Part shown: positions 12,264 through 22,490 of the stretch, in pieces | Layout of the letters: every line of letters starts with the position of its first letter | Position numbering within the stretch: the first letter of the stretch is position 1 | NCBI GenBank assembly: GCA_903813345.2 | Contig: CAIIXF020000004.1 | Span: forward strand, 26,599,985 to 26,663,984 | Reading direction: 5' to 3' | DNA: 64,000 nt | Source of the DNA: Owenia fusiformis | Taxonomy: Eukaryota > Annelida > Polychaeta > Sabellida > Oweniidae | The notes under the pieces: model-generated | Told to the model about the DNA's origin: nothing | The model's input: the letters and a program-made list of their open reading frames with translations, nothing else | Database searches by the model: none | Position numbers and translations under genes: made by a program

Positions 12264-12374
12264 AACTTCTATTGTACTTTTGACTTCATTTGTCCTCTTA
12301 TAGAAACTTGAGAAAATTTAGAACTTTCAAGTTTCTATAAGAGGACAAATGAAGTCAAAGGTACAATAGAAGTT
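12264..12374. repeat. near-perfect 48-bp inverted repeat (hairpin)
   Basis: The arms at 12264-12311 and 12327-12374 are reverse complements except for one or two bases; their outer ends read AACTTCTATTG and CAATAGAAGTT. The loop is about 15 bases. The transcript of either strand would form a long stem. It could be a foldback element or an inverted duplication, and a small-RNA precursor is possible but unsupported. Confidence 0.85.
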
Positions 12375-13231
12375 AGACATTGATTATTTCAATGTTGGAA
12401 GTCTGTTGGAAGTCAAACATGCACAGAAGCTGTGATAGGTTTGAAATAGAACAGAATTACAAGATGATCATTTTAAATGAGGTAATTACGTGTAGGAACG
12501 AATAGAACTTATTTAGGTGAGCATCAGTTTTTACTTTTAATGAGAGATTATACCATTTCTATTTCATTTATCTTGTTTTACTAAAAGAATCATGAGAAAT
12601 TTATAAGCCTTATGAAGGAAGAGATTTAAAGATGATTTATAGTAAAATTGGAATCAGTTTATATACAGGTAGTTCTGACATTCTGATAGCTTAATGTTGT
12701 TTTAACTTGGTATCAATGGGGAAATTATTATTTTATCATTTAATAAGAACAATTACTTCAGGTTTTTAAGGAATTTTATGATATTCACCTGACTGCAGAT
12801 TTTTGCTTCTGATGTTTGCTCTTAACTACATTAACTAGAATTGATTTCTTCGTTAGCGATACTTTAATAGTAAGGTTTTGGTATGTGAAATATTTTGTAT
12901 GTAAAATAAATTAATGAATAAGATGAATGGTAAAATTGTTCATTGTCTTCTTTTGAGTTAAAAATTTGCGTCTGTGAATTATTATTAATATTTGGAGTTT
13001 TGGTTTGTTTTAGTCTTTCAATATCTAGACATAAAATTAACCCTTTGTCTTTACAATCATCGATCAATTATTGAATCATAAAATGCTAGCTTCATTAATA
13101 TTCCCGGTCGTAGCTACCTACTTATTATATAACTCTGGAGCTAGTATTTTATACTTGAATAAAGTTTATTCTCTATTAAAGGAACAAGGCCTGTAAATAC
13201 AAAATTCGAATTTTTACTTTTTTTGAACTAA
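12375..13231. other. non-coding stretch, no gene recognised
   Basis: AT-rich. The ORF at 12864-13067 (minus) contains an LILCLDIE phrase faintly like a reverse transcriptase core, but nothing around it supports that reading. Confidence 0.4.
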
Positions 13232-13371
13232 TGCCTGGGTCACATATGCTCCGATCCATCGGCCGGCGCCCGGCCGATTGAGTATTTTGTTCAAAATTGA
13301 ATACAACATTGAGCAAAAAACTCAATCGGCCGGGCGCCGTAGTGAAAATCGGAGCAAATGTGACCAAGGCA
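13232..13371. mobile_element. 140-bp MITE, PIF/Harbinger-like, copy 1
   Basis: The terminal inverted repeats begin TGCCTGGGTCACAT and end ATGTGACCAAGGCA. The inner arms include the GC-rich ggcgcccggccgattgagt palindrome. It is flanked by the 3-bp duplication TAA on both sides (13229-13231 and 13372-13374). A second copy of identical length with flanking TTA lies at 50382-50521. A TWA target duplication is characteristic of PIF/Harbinger elements. It has no coding capacity. Confidence 0.85.
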
Positions 13372-13374
13372 TAA

Positions 13375-14344
13375 CAGGGCAACATTTGGCTTAAGGCCAG
13401 GGTGCATATTGGGAAATTTTCTGCATTCCTCAATTGAGTCACATGTTATTTTTCAAACAAGAATAACTTCTTCCCAACTTACACTTTATCAAAACATTCT
13501 TCTCACAAGTCTTTTCTAGGCACATAAGTGCACTCTTTGTGCAAAACTGGAAGATATAGACAATGTGGGGAAGGAGTGATTCTTGTTTGAAAAATAACGC
13601 AGAAAATTTCCCATCATGCACCCTGACCTAAGATCTTCTTTGACATACCTATTTTCTTAAAATGTATGGATTGAAGCTATTTGACACACCTATTTTCTTA
13701 AAATGTATGGATAAACTATAAATATCAGCATTAAGCAGAGTAAAGATTCAGTTCAAAGCTTCTATAAAGGGAGTCCACTTATAGATTTTGAAGATCCGAC
13801 TCGTTTCAGGAGGAATATCAGCTGAAATGATGCTCATCCAGGGGGTTTCTTTGGAGATAATAAAAATATATGTTGTCTTGATGAAATATCCAAACCTTAA
13901 CTATATTTTGACACCGGTCCATGATCGTAACCCCTCTGCACTAGTTGTTGCACCTTTAAACTTACTTGTACTTACTATTGTGTTATGTACATGTATCAAA
14001 TACCAATTGACAACGAACAGTATTGAAACAGTAAGCATACCCAGATCAACAGGCTTATACGGTCCTGAATTGTGATAATTGTCACATGAATCTGAATGGT
14101 GAATCTGGAATGATGTGGGGGACGGTATTAGACATTGTTTCTTTTCACGTTGGATTATTGGTTTGGGATGGTTGGGATTTGTTTTCACTATGACTGGTGT
14201 ACATTTAGATGTTTTATTTTCCTCTGGGTTTTCTTACAATTTCTGGTCATTTCCCATTTGCACATATATTTAATTCTGCTGAATTGAAATGCACCGTACG
14301 AAACTTTTAGTCTAACAACATTAGACCTAGCCTGAGGCCTCGTT
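13375..14344. other. non-coding stretch, no gene recognised
   Basis: Positions 13380-13625 contain an imperfect inverted repeat ('gggaaattttctgc' and 'gcagaaaatttccc'; 'caccctgaccta' and 'taaggccagggtg'), so part of it may be another foldback element. A phrase 'cacacctattttcttaaaat' occurs twice near 13640-13710. No gene is visible. Confidence 0.5.
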
Positions 14345-14672
14345 TCTTGTCTGACATGTCTTAATAATGGCCAAGATAATCCAAAATAGTAAAGAAAGCC
14401 GTTATTGAGTTTAACGACGTTGGGCTACGTACCTGTGTATCTTTCACAGGTCATATTTCCAGATGCTCAAGGGGAAAAGGGGAAATAACATTTGCTAATG
14501 AAAAATGTTCAGATATTCAAGATCACAAGGAAGAATCGCAGTAAAATAACAGAACTTGGATAATTAAAGAAGGATTGATTCAAATTTTATTGTTTTTTGC
14601 CGTATTACAACATGGTGTATATTTTTGTTCACAGATGTTAATAGCTAATTAAAGTAAAACATCGTACACTAT
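14345..14672. other. 3' flank of zinc-finger copy 2, left part
   Basis: Homologous to 3975-4346 downstream of zinc-finger copy 1. The alignment stops at 'gtacactat', and the continuation 'aatgataaaatattgtttt' reappears only at 17339. This brackets a composite insertion. Confidence 0.7.
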
Positions 14673-15395
14673 GACACTATGGACTAGAAAACGGCAACTC
14701 CACGGAGTAGCAAATCCCAACGAACGAATGGTGCACGAAAGGGATCCCTATAATACCAGAAATAGAGCGACTTATGACCAACCCAAAACTCGAACAAATT
14801 ATGGCAGATCATCTTTATCCTTTTCAATACCACAACTTTGGAACAAACTACCAGAAAGACTTAAAGAAATAAAAAGTATCTATATATTTAAAAAGAACTG
14901 AAAAAACTGTTTTTGGAGAGCTATTAATTCACTTGATATTTTGTTTTGTTTTCTCCTCACTGCCCTCGCCATCCCTCCCACCCCTTCTCTTGTGTATTCT
15001 TATTTGTCCTCTTTTATTACTGGACATAACATATCGCTCAGCTTATCAAAATTGTTATAATCAAACACCGTTTTTTGATTCTTTTGACTCGATTGATATT
15101 TATTTCTGACATAGCCTGCTGTTTACAGCTTCCATCTATCAACCCCTCATTATGTATGTTTGTACTCAATGGGTCTCTACTCAGATGTGACAAGCAAAAA
15201 ATGAACATTTGTATGGTCGAATGCAAAGACAAGTCCCCAACTGCACTTTAACAGGTATGACAACACACAACTTTTATTGTAAAAATTTGTTGGGAATATA
15301 CACTTTTTTAAGTGTCACCCACTCATGCATTGTATATTTGTGTGAATTTAAAAAAGGAAATAAACATAAAAAAACATAAACATAAACAAATAATA
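14673..15395 (+). mobile_element. 5'-truncated LINE fragment (C-terminus plus 3' UTR)
   Basis: The ORF at 14671-14901 ends with the conserved carboxy-terminal segment of CR1/jockey-group LINE polymerases: YNTRN, then R-T-N-Y-G-R-S-S-L-S-F, PQLWNKLPE and LKEIKSIYIFK before the stop. A T/C-rich 3' UTR follows, closing with 'aaataaacataaaaaaacat'-type simple repeats. Only the last 70 or so residues remain, so the copy is dead on arrival. It forms the left part of the 14673-17339 insertion. Confidence 0.75.
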
Positions 15396-15414
15396 TATAT
15401 GAATCTGTATTTGT

Positions 15415-17035
15415 CACAAAAATACAAACATTAGAGCCATATCATAATTATTCTACCAATTGAAGCTTTTGGGTGACCATTTAAGAATTCAAAGGTACAA
15501 ATAATAACAATTGAATTTTCATAGGCGCAAATCAGGAAAACAATACCATAATAACAGTGATCCACCCTTTCCTTCAATTTGAGAATAATATAACCATACT
15601 TTGAGGAGATCAGAAAATTATTGCGAAAGGCTGCCAATTTGAATTTTACAAGGTCCAAATCAGAAAAAGATACGATAGTTGCAATCTACTCTAAATTGCC
15701 TTTCATTTGAATATAATAAAGCTTTATTTAGAAAGATCTCAAAATTAACACAAATTCCTGTTTGCAGCCATTTTGAATTTCTGAGGCACAAATCAGAAAG
15801 ACAATACCATAGTCATGGTCTACCCTAAACTTCCTCATATCCAGCAATCGTAATGTTAAATCGGACATCACCTTATCTCCTAACTGGTACTATTACTGAG
15901 ATTTCGTATCAACACTTTAGTCTACTAAATTATTGTTTAAAACTCATATATGTGAGCGTTAATGCAGGGGCATTTCATACAGCCTATAAACACCGCCCTT
16001 TCATTAAATGTGTTTTCTGGTTTCCTTAATTTCGCCAATTTCTTAAGAAATTGATGGAAAATTTGAAGATTATATGATCAGACACATAAACATGGCATAT
16101 ACCACATAAGTTTCTCATATTTAGTTGTTGTTTTTTAGTTGCTGTTTTTTGTTGAACCATATATCACGTACATGGATAACGTATTTTATTTACAAGTAGG
16201 CTGCATCTTGTATTAGACCAACATAGCATCAAGTTTCACTAGAGCTGCTAAGAACACTTCTTATCAGATGTGTTGACAGCTCTCCTGATAAAGAAAGTGA
16301 CCGGAGATTTCTGGATTTGTTATATTTGAGTATAATATAGCCATACTTTGAAGAGATGAGAAAATTATTGCGAAAGGCTGCCAATTTGAATTTACAAGGT
16401 CGAAATCAGAAAAAGATACGATAGTTGCAATCTACTCTAAATTGCCTTTCATTTGAATATAATAAAGCTTTATTTAGAAAGATCTCAAAATTAACACAAA
16501 TTCCTGTTTGCAGCCATTTTGAATTTTCTGAGGCACAAATCAGAAAGACAATACCATAGTCATGGTCTACCCTAAACTTCCTTAGATTTGAGTATAATAT
16601 AGCCATACTTTGAAGAGATTAGAAAATTATTGCGAAAGGCTGCCAATTTGAATTTACAAGGTCCAAATCAGAAAAAGATACGATAGATGCAATTTACTCT
16701 AAATTGCCTTTCATTTGAATATAATAAATCTTTATTTAGAAAGATCTCAAAATTAACAAAAATTCCTGTTTGCAGCCATTTTGAATTTTCTGAGGCACAA
16801 ATCAGAAAGACAATACCATAGTCATGATCTACCCTAAACTTCCTTAGATTTGAGTATAATAAAGCCGTGCTTTGAAGAGATGAGAAAATTATTGCGAAAT
16901 CTCACATAAGGCGAAATTTGAATTTGAATTTTACCAGGCCCGAATTACAAAAACGAATCTACTCTAAATTGCCTTTCATTTGAGTAGAAAAAGCTATACT
17001 TCAGAAAGATCTCAAAATTAACGCAAATTACTGCG
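15415..17035. repeat. 262-bp tandem repeat block
   Basis: Near-identical units start at 16340, 16602 and 16864, an exact 262-bp spacing, with an older copy at about 15590. Shared phrases are 'ccatactttgaagagatgag', 'attgcgaaaggctgccaatt', 'gatacgatagttgcaat' and 'gtttgcagccattttgaatt'. The ORFs crossing it are by-products. Confidence 0.85.
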
Positions 17036-17339
17036 TTTTCTCAACCCTGGGGGTCAAGGTGAAAAATTCGGAATATATAGATAATAATATAGATAATAAT
17101 ATTTATTACTTTGGTTTAAAATCAAAAACTTAAGATTTTCACGAAAATTGCCCGCCATTTTTAAAGCGGCGGCCATATTGGATTTTTTGGGTTGCGTACA
17201 ACTATTGGCCAATATACCATTTACCTATATATCTTATTACCAAATATGAACAAAATACATCGACTAGTTTTCGAGTTATCTTCCGGACTGACGGACGGAG
17301 GGCTTCACTATCTCACTACTGAACTACGTTCGTTGAGAT
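17036..17339 (+). repeat. terminal part of a dispersed GACGGACGG-ending repeat
   Basis: It holds 'gcggcggccatattgg', 'accaaatatgaacaaaatac', 'gttttcgagttat', then 'gacggacggagg' and 'gaactacgttcgttgagata'. The same succession closes the satellite block at 58080-59095 ('ccgaacttcgttcgatggga'), so both are copies of one family. It ends exactly where the duplicated zinc-finger flank resumes. Confidence 0.7.
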
Positions 17340-17378
17340 AATGATAAAATATTGTTTTAATTTACAGACGATATTGCA

Positions 17379-20054
17379 TCATTTTGTTACAATACTGGAT
17401 GTACTTAATTTTAATTTTTCATTGTGTTGTAATTCGCCAGTATGTGCATTTTCATTTGACTTGTCATCGTTTTGTGATTCATCATTGTGTACATTTTCAT
17501 TCATCTTTGCATTATTTTGTGATGACGTATGTGTCTTTAGATGAGATTTCAAGTTACTAGAATGAACAAACTTTTTGTCACACATATCACACGCATATGA
17601 TTTTATACCAGCGTGCGTTTGTTCATGTGATCTCAAGCTACCACTAGTAGTAAACCGTTTGTCACAAATAGAACAACTATATGGCTTTTCGCCAGTATGA
17701 AGTCTTTCGTGTCTTTTTAAGTCGTTACAAGAAGTAAATTTTTTATCACAAGTAGAACAGACGTGCGGTTTTTCACCAGTATGTATTCTAACATGTGTCT
17801 TTAAAGACTTAGACGAGGAATGCTTTTTTCCACAAAATGTACATGAATACAGGTTCTCACGAGAGTGTTTTTCTTCGTGAAACTTTAAACCGGACACAAA
17901 TCTGAATGTTTTGTCACAGACAGAACAAGAATATGGTCGTTCATCAGTGTGGATTCTCTCGTGTGTTTTTGCATTAGAAGCACAAGGGAAACGTTTATCA
18001 CAAAAGGTACATTTGAATGGTTTTTCACAGGGTTTGGGCATATTTGTATGTGATCTTTCATGTCTTTTCATTGAGCCAGACTGTGAGAATGTTTTCTCAC
18101 ATTTTGAACATTGGAATCTTTCACCAGTATGAATCCGAACATGTTCTTGCAAATGACCATTCTGTTGAAATGTTTTTTCACAAACAGAACAGGAATATTG
18201 TTTTTCTCCAGTGTGAGCATTTTTATGTGTTCTCAAGGCACTAGCCCCATAGAAGCCTTTGCCACAAATAGAACATAAATGTGGTTTTTCCCCAGTATGA
18301 ATGTTTTGATGTGTTTTCAAACCATCAGCCCGAGAATATCTTTTGCCACAAATAGAACATGAATATGGTTTTTCTCCAGTGTGAGTAGTTTGATGTGTTT
18401 TTAAAGCATTAGCTCGAGAAAACTTTTTGCCACAAATAGAACATGAATGTGGTTTCTCGCCAGTATGTATCATTTCATGTCGGGTTAAGTCTGAGGGGGA
18501 CAAAAAGCCCTTTCCACAAGTAGAGCATAAAAGTAGACTTTTACCATTATGCTGCATTTTATGTACTTCTAAGGCCCTTAAACTTTTACAAACTTCACGG
18601 CAAATGGAACATGTGTATGGCTCGACACGAGTGTGTAACAATTTATGTCTTTTAAAAGACCGTTCACACTTAAAGGATTTGTTACATACGGAACATACCT
18701 GTATTTGGTTTTCTTTCATACAAGTCCTTTCATGCATATTGAGGTAAGAAGATGTTCTAATTTTTTTGTTACAAATTGAACATTCAAATGGTTTTTCACC
18801 AGTATGTGTCAGTTCATGGTTTTTCATTTCGGTTAGATGTTTGAATGGCTTGTCACAAAAAGAGCATTTGTAACGTTTCTGACCTCCAAATTCCCCGCAA
18901 ATATGGCGTTTTAAGGTTTCAGCTGAACGAAACTTTTTGCAACAAATTGGACATTTGTTTGGTATTTCGTCAGTATGAAGTTTTTCGTGTTGTTTCAAGT
19001 GACTATTTTGTCTAAATCCTCTGTCACAAAAAGAACATTTGTATGGCTTTTCCCCTGTGTGGAGCATCAAATGTCTTTTTAAAATATAACTTTTTGAAAA
19101 TGTTTTCTCACAAACATTACATGTAAATTGTTTTTTAACAATTTTAACACCAGTGTGTATTTGCTTATGTTGTTTTAAGAGTCGACGTTCGCTAAATTTT
19201 TGGTCACAGTAATTACATGAAAATGGCTTATCTCCAGTGTGCCTAGTCAAGCTATCATCTCTGGGATTATCAATGACACCATCTGCGACATAATCACTGT
19301 CATCATCCCTGTCATTATCAATGACATCATCATCTGTTTCTGTTTTATCGTCGCTCCCTGGTTCAACAAACGCTTCTGTAATAGAACTGTCCTCTTCACC
19401 ATACTCAGTGTTCTCATCATCACCAGGTTCAATTTTAACAAACATTTCTGATGCAGTGCTGTCCTCTTTAGCATACTCATTGTCGTCATAGCTACCAGGT
19501 TCAGTTTTGACAACTTTGTCAAAACCATTGTACATATCCTTCATTGCAAGTTCAGAGTTGACGTATGATTCTGTTTTACTAAATACGTCAATATCATTGT
19601 TTAAGTCCAAGGTGTGTTCAGAACTGACATCAACACCTGGTTCTGTTTTAACAAAGACTGGCATATCAAAATTATTGTGCTCTGCAGATGGTGATTCAGA
19701 TATGACATCAATACTAGTATTGACTGTTGTATTGTCCATGGCAGATTCAGATATGACATCAATACTAAATTTGGCTGCTGTATTATCAATTGCAGATTCA
19801 GATATGACATCAACTCCAGGTTCTGTTTTAATAAAGAATGGCATATCAAAATTGTTGTGCTCTGCAGATGACAATTCAGATATGACATCAACATTGGTTT
19901 TGGCTGTTGCATCATCCATAGTAGATTCAGAGTAATCATCAATTTCGATTTCTGTTTTTATAAATGTTTCAAGTTCCCCTTGTTTGGCATGCATTTTAGA
20001 TTGAAAAGTCTCATTCATATCATTCATTGTTCTGTGATCTTTTTCTACATCCAT
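17379..20054 (-). CDS. poly-C2H2 zinc-finger protein, copy 2 (891 aa)
   Basis: Probable nuclear DNA-binding regulator. Residues 1-270 form an acidic, Ser/Thr-rich region with repeated DVISES-type units and at least five F/V-I/V-K-T/I-E motifs matching the SUMO consensus psi-K-x-E. From about residue 285 there are 20 tandem C2H2 fingers, mostly CxxC-12-HxxxH with TGEKP linkers; two use a late Cys in place of the second His (RHIC, HERTC). A charged tail follows (NEN..HTGELQ repeats). The ATG at 20054 lies seven bases after a splice acceptor (TTTTCAG), so a 5' non-coding exon is expected at higher coordinates. Compared with copy 1 it lacks five fingers where SLTRH is fused to the acidic region, but it has one finger (HLCSICGKGF) that copy 1 lost. 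Its targets are unknown. Confidence 0.9.
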   Translation of the reverse strand: MDVEKDHRTMNDMNETFQSKMHAKQGELETFIKTEIEIDDYSESTMDDATAKTNVDVISELSSAEHNNFDMPFFIKTEPGVDVISESAIDNTAAKFSIDVISESAMDNTTVNTSIDVISESPSAEHNNFDMPVFVKTEPGVDVSSEHTLDLNNDIDVFSKTESYVNSELAMKDMYNGFDKVVKTEPGSYDDNEYAKEDSTASEMFVKIEPGDDENTEYGEEDSSITEAFVEPGSDDKTETDDDVIDNDRDDDSDYVADGVIDNPRDDSLTRHTGDKPFSCNYCDQKFSERRLLKQHKQIHTGVKIVKKQFTCNVCEKTFSKSYILKRHLMLHTGEKPYKCSFCDRGFRQNSHLKQHEKLHTDEIPNKCPICCKKFRSAETLKRHICGEFGGQKRYKCSFCDKPFKHLTEMKNHELTHTGEKPFECSICNKKIRTSSYLNMHERTCMKENQIQVCSVCNKSFKCERSFKRHKLLHTRVEPYTCSICREVCKSLRALEVHKMQHNGKSLLLCSTCGKGFLSPSDLTRHEMIHTGEKPHSCSICGKKFSRANALKTHQTTHTGEKPYSCSICGKRYSRADGLKTHQNIHTGEKPHLCSICGKGFYGASALRTHKNAHTGEKQYSCSVCEKTFQQNGHLQEHVRIHTGERFQCSKCEKTFSQSGSMKRHERSHTNMPKPCEKPFKCTFCDKRFPCASNAKTHERIHTDERPYSCSVCDKTFRFVSGLKFHEEKHSRENLYSCTFCGKKHSSSKSLKTHVRIHTGEKPHVCSTCDKKFTSCNDLKRHERLHTGEKPYSCSICDKRFTTSGSLRSHEQTHAGIKSYACDMCDKKFVHSSNLKSHLKTHTSSQNNAKMNENVHNDESQNDDKSNENAHTGELQHNEKLKLSTSSIVTK

Positions 20055-20061
20055 TGTAAAC

Positions 20062-21811
20062 CTGAAAATAAGGAGAAATTATTTATCCTTACTGTTATTG
20101 CACAAGACCAAACATACAGAATTTCGAGAAATTAATAAATGCAAACAAAAATATATTTATAAAACTCTGTAAATTCTTGATCGATGCTGGGCATTATGAT
20201 TTAATGATTCATCAGTACATCTTAATTCCATTTAAAAAAGTTTGCAAAGTTTAAAAATATTTTTTAAATATCTATATCCAATGTTTAACCTGAATATAAG
20301 ATGCCAAACCGTCACCTTAATTATGTATACCATATTCCCTCTAATAAATGCACATACTCCGATCCAATAAACGCCCACCCACCTACATAACTGGGCGATA
20401 ATAGGGTTAGTTGAATAAATCACTTTCTGCTATCGATTTAGCCATTTCTGTCCATAATGTTGTTACAGACTTGTCTTCGGAAACTTTAAAATTATAAAGA
20501 TCATGATAACCTTAAAGTGATGAGTTAAAAGCTAATGAATGTTAATTCTAACTTGAGCGATCCGGTCGACATAACATTTTCTATGCATTATGGGAGTTTC
20601 TGATCCAGAAATATTTCTCCGCCTTTACCCACACAAACATACATTCATGCCAGTCACATTGGAGGAAGGGGAAAATCATGATATACCCTATTATCGCCCA
20701 TACATGCCCCTTTCTAAAATCCCAAGGGATTTTGTAATTGGAGACGTCTCCTTGAGGAGAATTTGGGAAACACATTGTGCGTTTATTAGATCAAATACTA
20801 TACAAATATTGAATGATGTTGAGTGCAATACCTGTATATATTTCTGAGGGTGTATTCCACGCAGTCCAATTTTAGGGCATACAATGTCTTATCTCAGGGC
20901 ATACAATGCCAAATCCTATGTCATACAATGTCCAATCTCACATGTCTCAGGGTAAATAATGTCAAATCTCAGGAATTTGAATGCTGTTTATTGAAAGGTG
21001 TGGGATGCTCACTCCACACTGTTTATCTTGCAAGTAAATCTGAAAGCAAAATACACAAAATGTAATTACATTTTTAGAAATGTTGGCCAGTTGACAAAGC
21101 TGCATGTTATGTGAAGTTAATTTCAGTTTTGAAAGAATAAAATGAAATCTGATTGCTAGTATTTCTTGACAAATTAAATTAACTTAACCCTGTAACATGT
21201 GTGAAAATTTGAAGTAAATCCATCAAGTGGTTTTCCTGAAATTGTGATGACAAGAAAAGTGAGACGCCGCCCAAAGCCCGCCCGCCAAGCTGTCGGCAAT
21301 ACTTCTTTTGACTTCTGGTTTTGACTCTGGTTTATATTTGGTAATAACATGGGCTCTATCGGTGGTAAAGCCCACGGTAATAATCATTGAGTTGGTGTAT
21401 ATTTCACATTTTCTCTCACTTTGTTGATTTTGTATACTCTAAGAATTATTTTGATACTAGATGATCAGAATCGCTTGCAGCTCGTAGATATTGAGGATAT
21501 TTAGAAGGTGCTGACTGACTGAGATCAGAAATGCACTGACTGAGTCAATCAGCCCATATGAGTCAATCATGAAAGCCAATGAGTAGGCTAGCTTGCAATA
21601 GACTGTGTTATCGCGATAATCAATACATCGCGGAGATCTTGCAGAGAAAGTGGGCGCGATTTGTCGATACAAAAGCTACCTCAATCATCCATTTCATTTA
21701 CCTGTTGTAATAATTACAAAATTACTTACCCCTTTGTTCAAAATAGCGCTAGATTTTGGCAACAAATGAGAAAATCGAAATGTTATTCTTGACTATATTA
21801 TTATTATTTAC
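20062..21811. other. upstream/intronic DNA, no gene recognised
   Basis: It begins as the intron upstream of zinc-finger copy 2. At 20870-20985 a short phrase 'gggcatacaatg..aatctca' recurs four or five times. The ORFs at 20590-21065 have no family motif. Confidence 0.45.
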
Positions 21812-22175
21812 TTCCGGTGGACTAGTTCCGGTAGGGATCGATCAATTTGCAAGATTTTGTACTCTGTATTATTGTGAACTAATTGATTGAACTAAATCGT
21901 GAGCTGCAGTAAGACTGAATCGAGGTCGAGTCATTAGCGTTTTGAACTGCAATTATTAAATTGGACAACACAGTCGTGATGTGCATATCTGAACACAATC
22001 ATGAGTTAAACAGCACACTCACAAAGGTACAAGCCATAGCTTCGAACATGCGTTTAGGCCAAATAGCTTGGCTTGGTCGGTCAAGCATTTAGTTAAAGTG
22101 AAACTACGGACCTCTGCCAGATTACCTCTTCTGGTGTCTACTGTCTAGGCTCAATAAATATACCCATTTAATGTT
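21812..22175 (+). repeat. dispersed repeat with paired TTCCGG motifs, copy 2
   Basis: Same order of landmarks as 11198-11555: ACTTCCGGTGGAC..TTCCGG, GGGATCGATCAAT, GGACAACACA, CAATAAATAT. Near the end, 'cggacctctgccagattacc' also occurs inverted at 62686-62715. Confidence 0.6.
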
Positions 22176-22490
22176 GGAATTAATAGGTCAGATAATTTAT
22201 TAAATTACATTGCCATGCCCCCCCCACCCCTTGGGTTGGGCCAGACATTTTTTAAGGGCCCCTTTCGTTAAGGGCCCTTTTTGGCAAAACTTTTAGGCCA
22301 AATTATCAAGAAATGACATTTTATGTAGAACTTGAAATCTGCCCCCCCCCCACCCTCTTGTTAGCTCCTGAATCCGTCAGTGGATTTGTGTATGTGGTTT
22401 GAATAGCCGGGATGCTGCTAAATAACGATTAAAATGGTATGACGGACTTTACACTATATATCAGCGTAGATAGATATTGCACAGCGCATT
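22176..22490. other. non-coding spacer with GGGCCC-rich stretch
   Basis: It holds 'aagggcccctttcgttaagg' and two C runs. A similar 'gggcccctaaaaccgaaaag' block lies at 31130-31270. No gene. Confidence 0.45.

Noticed and set aside
12864-13067. LILCLDIE phrase suggesting a reverse transcriptase fragment
   Set aside because: No neighbouring RT motif in any frame; too short to support.
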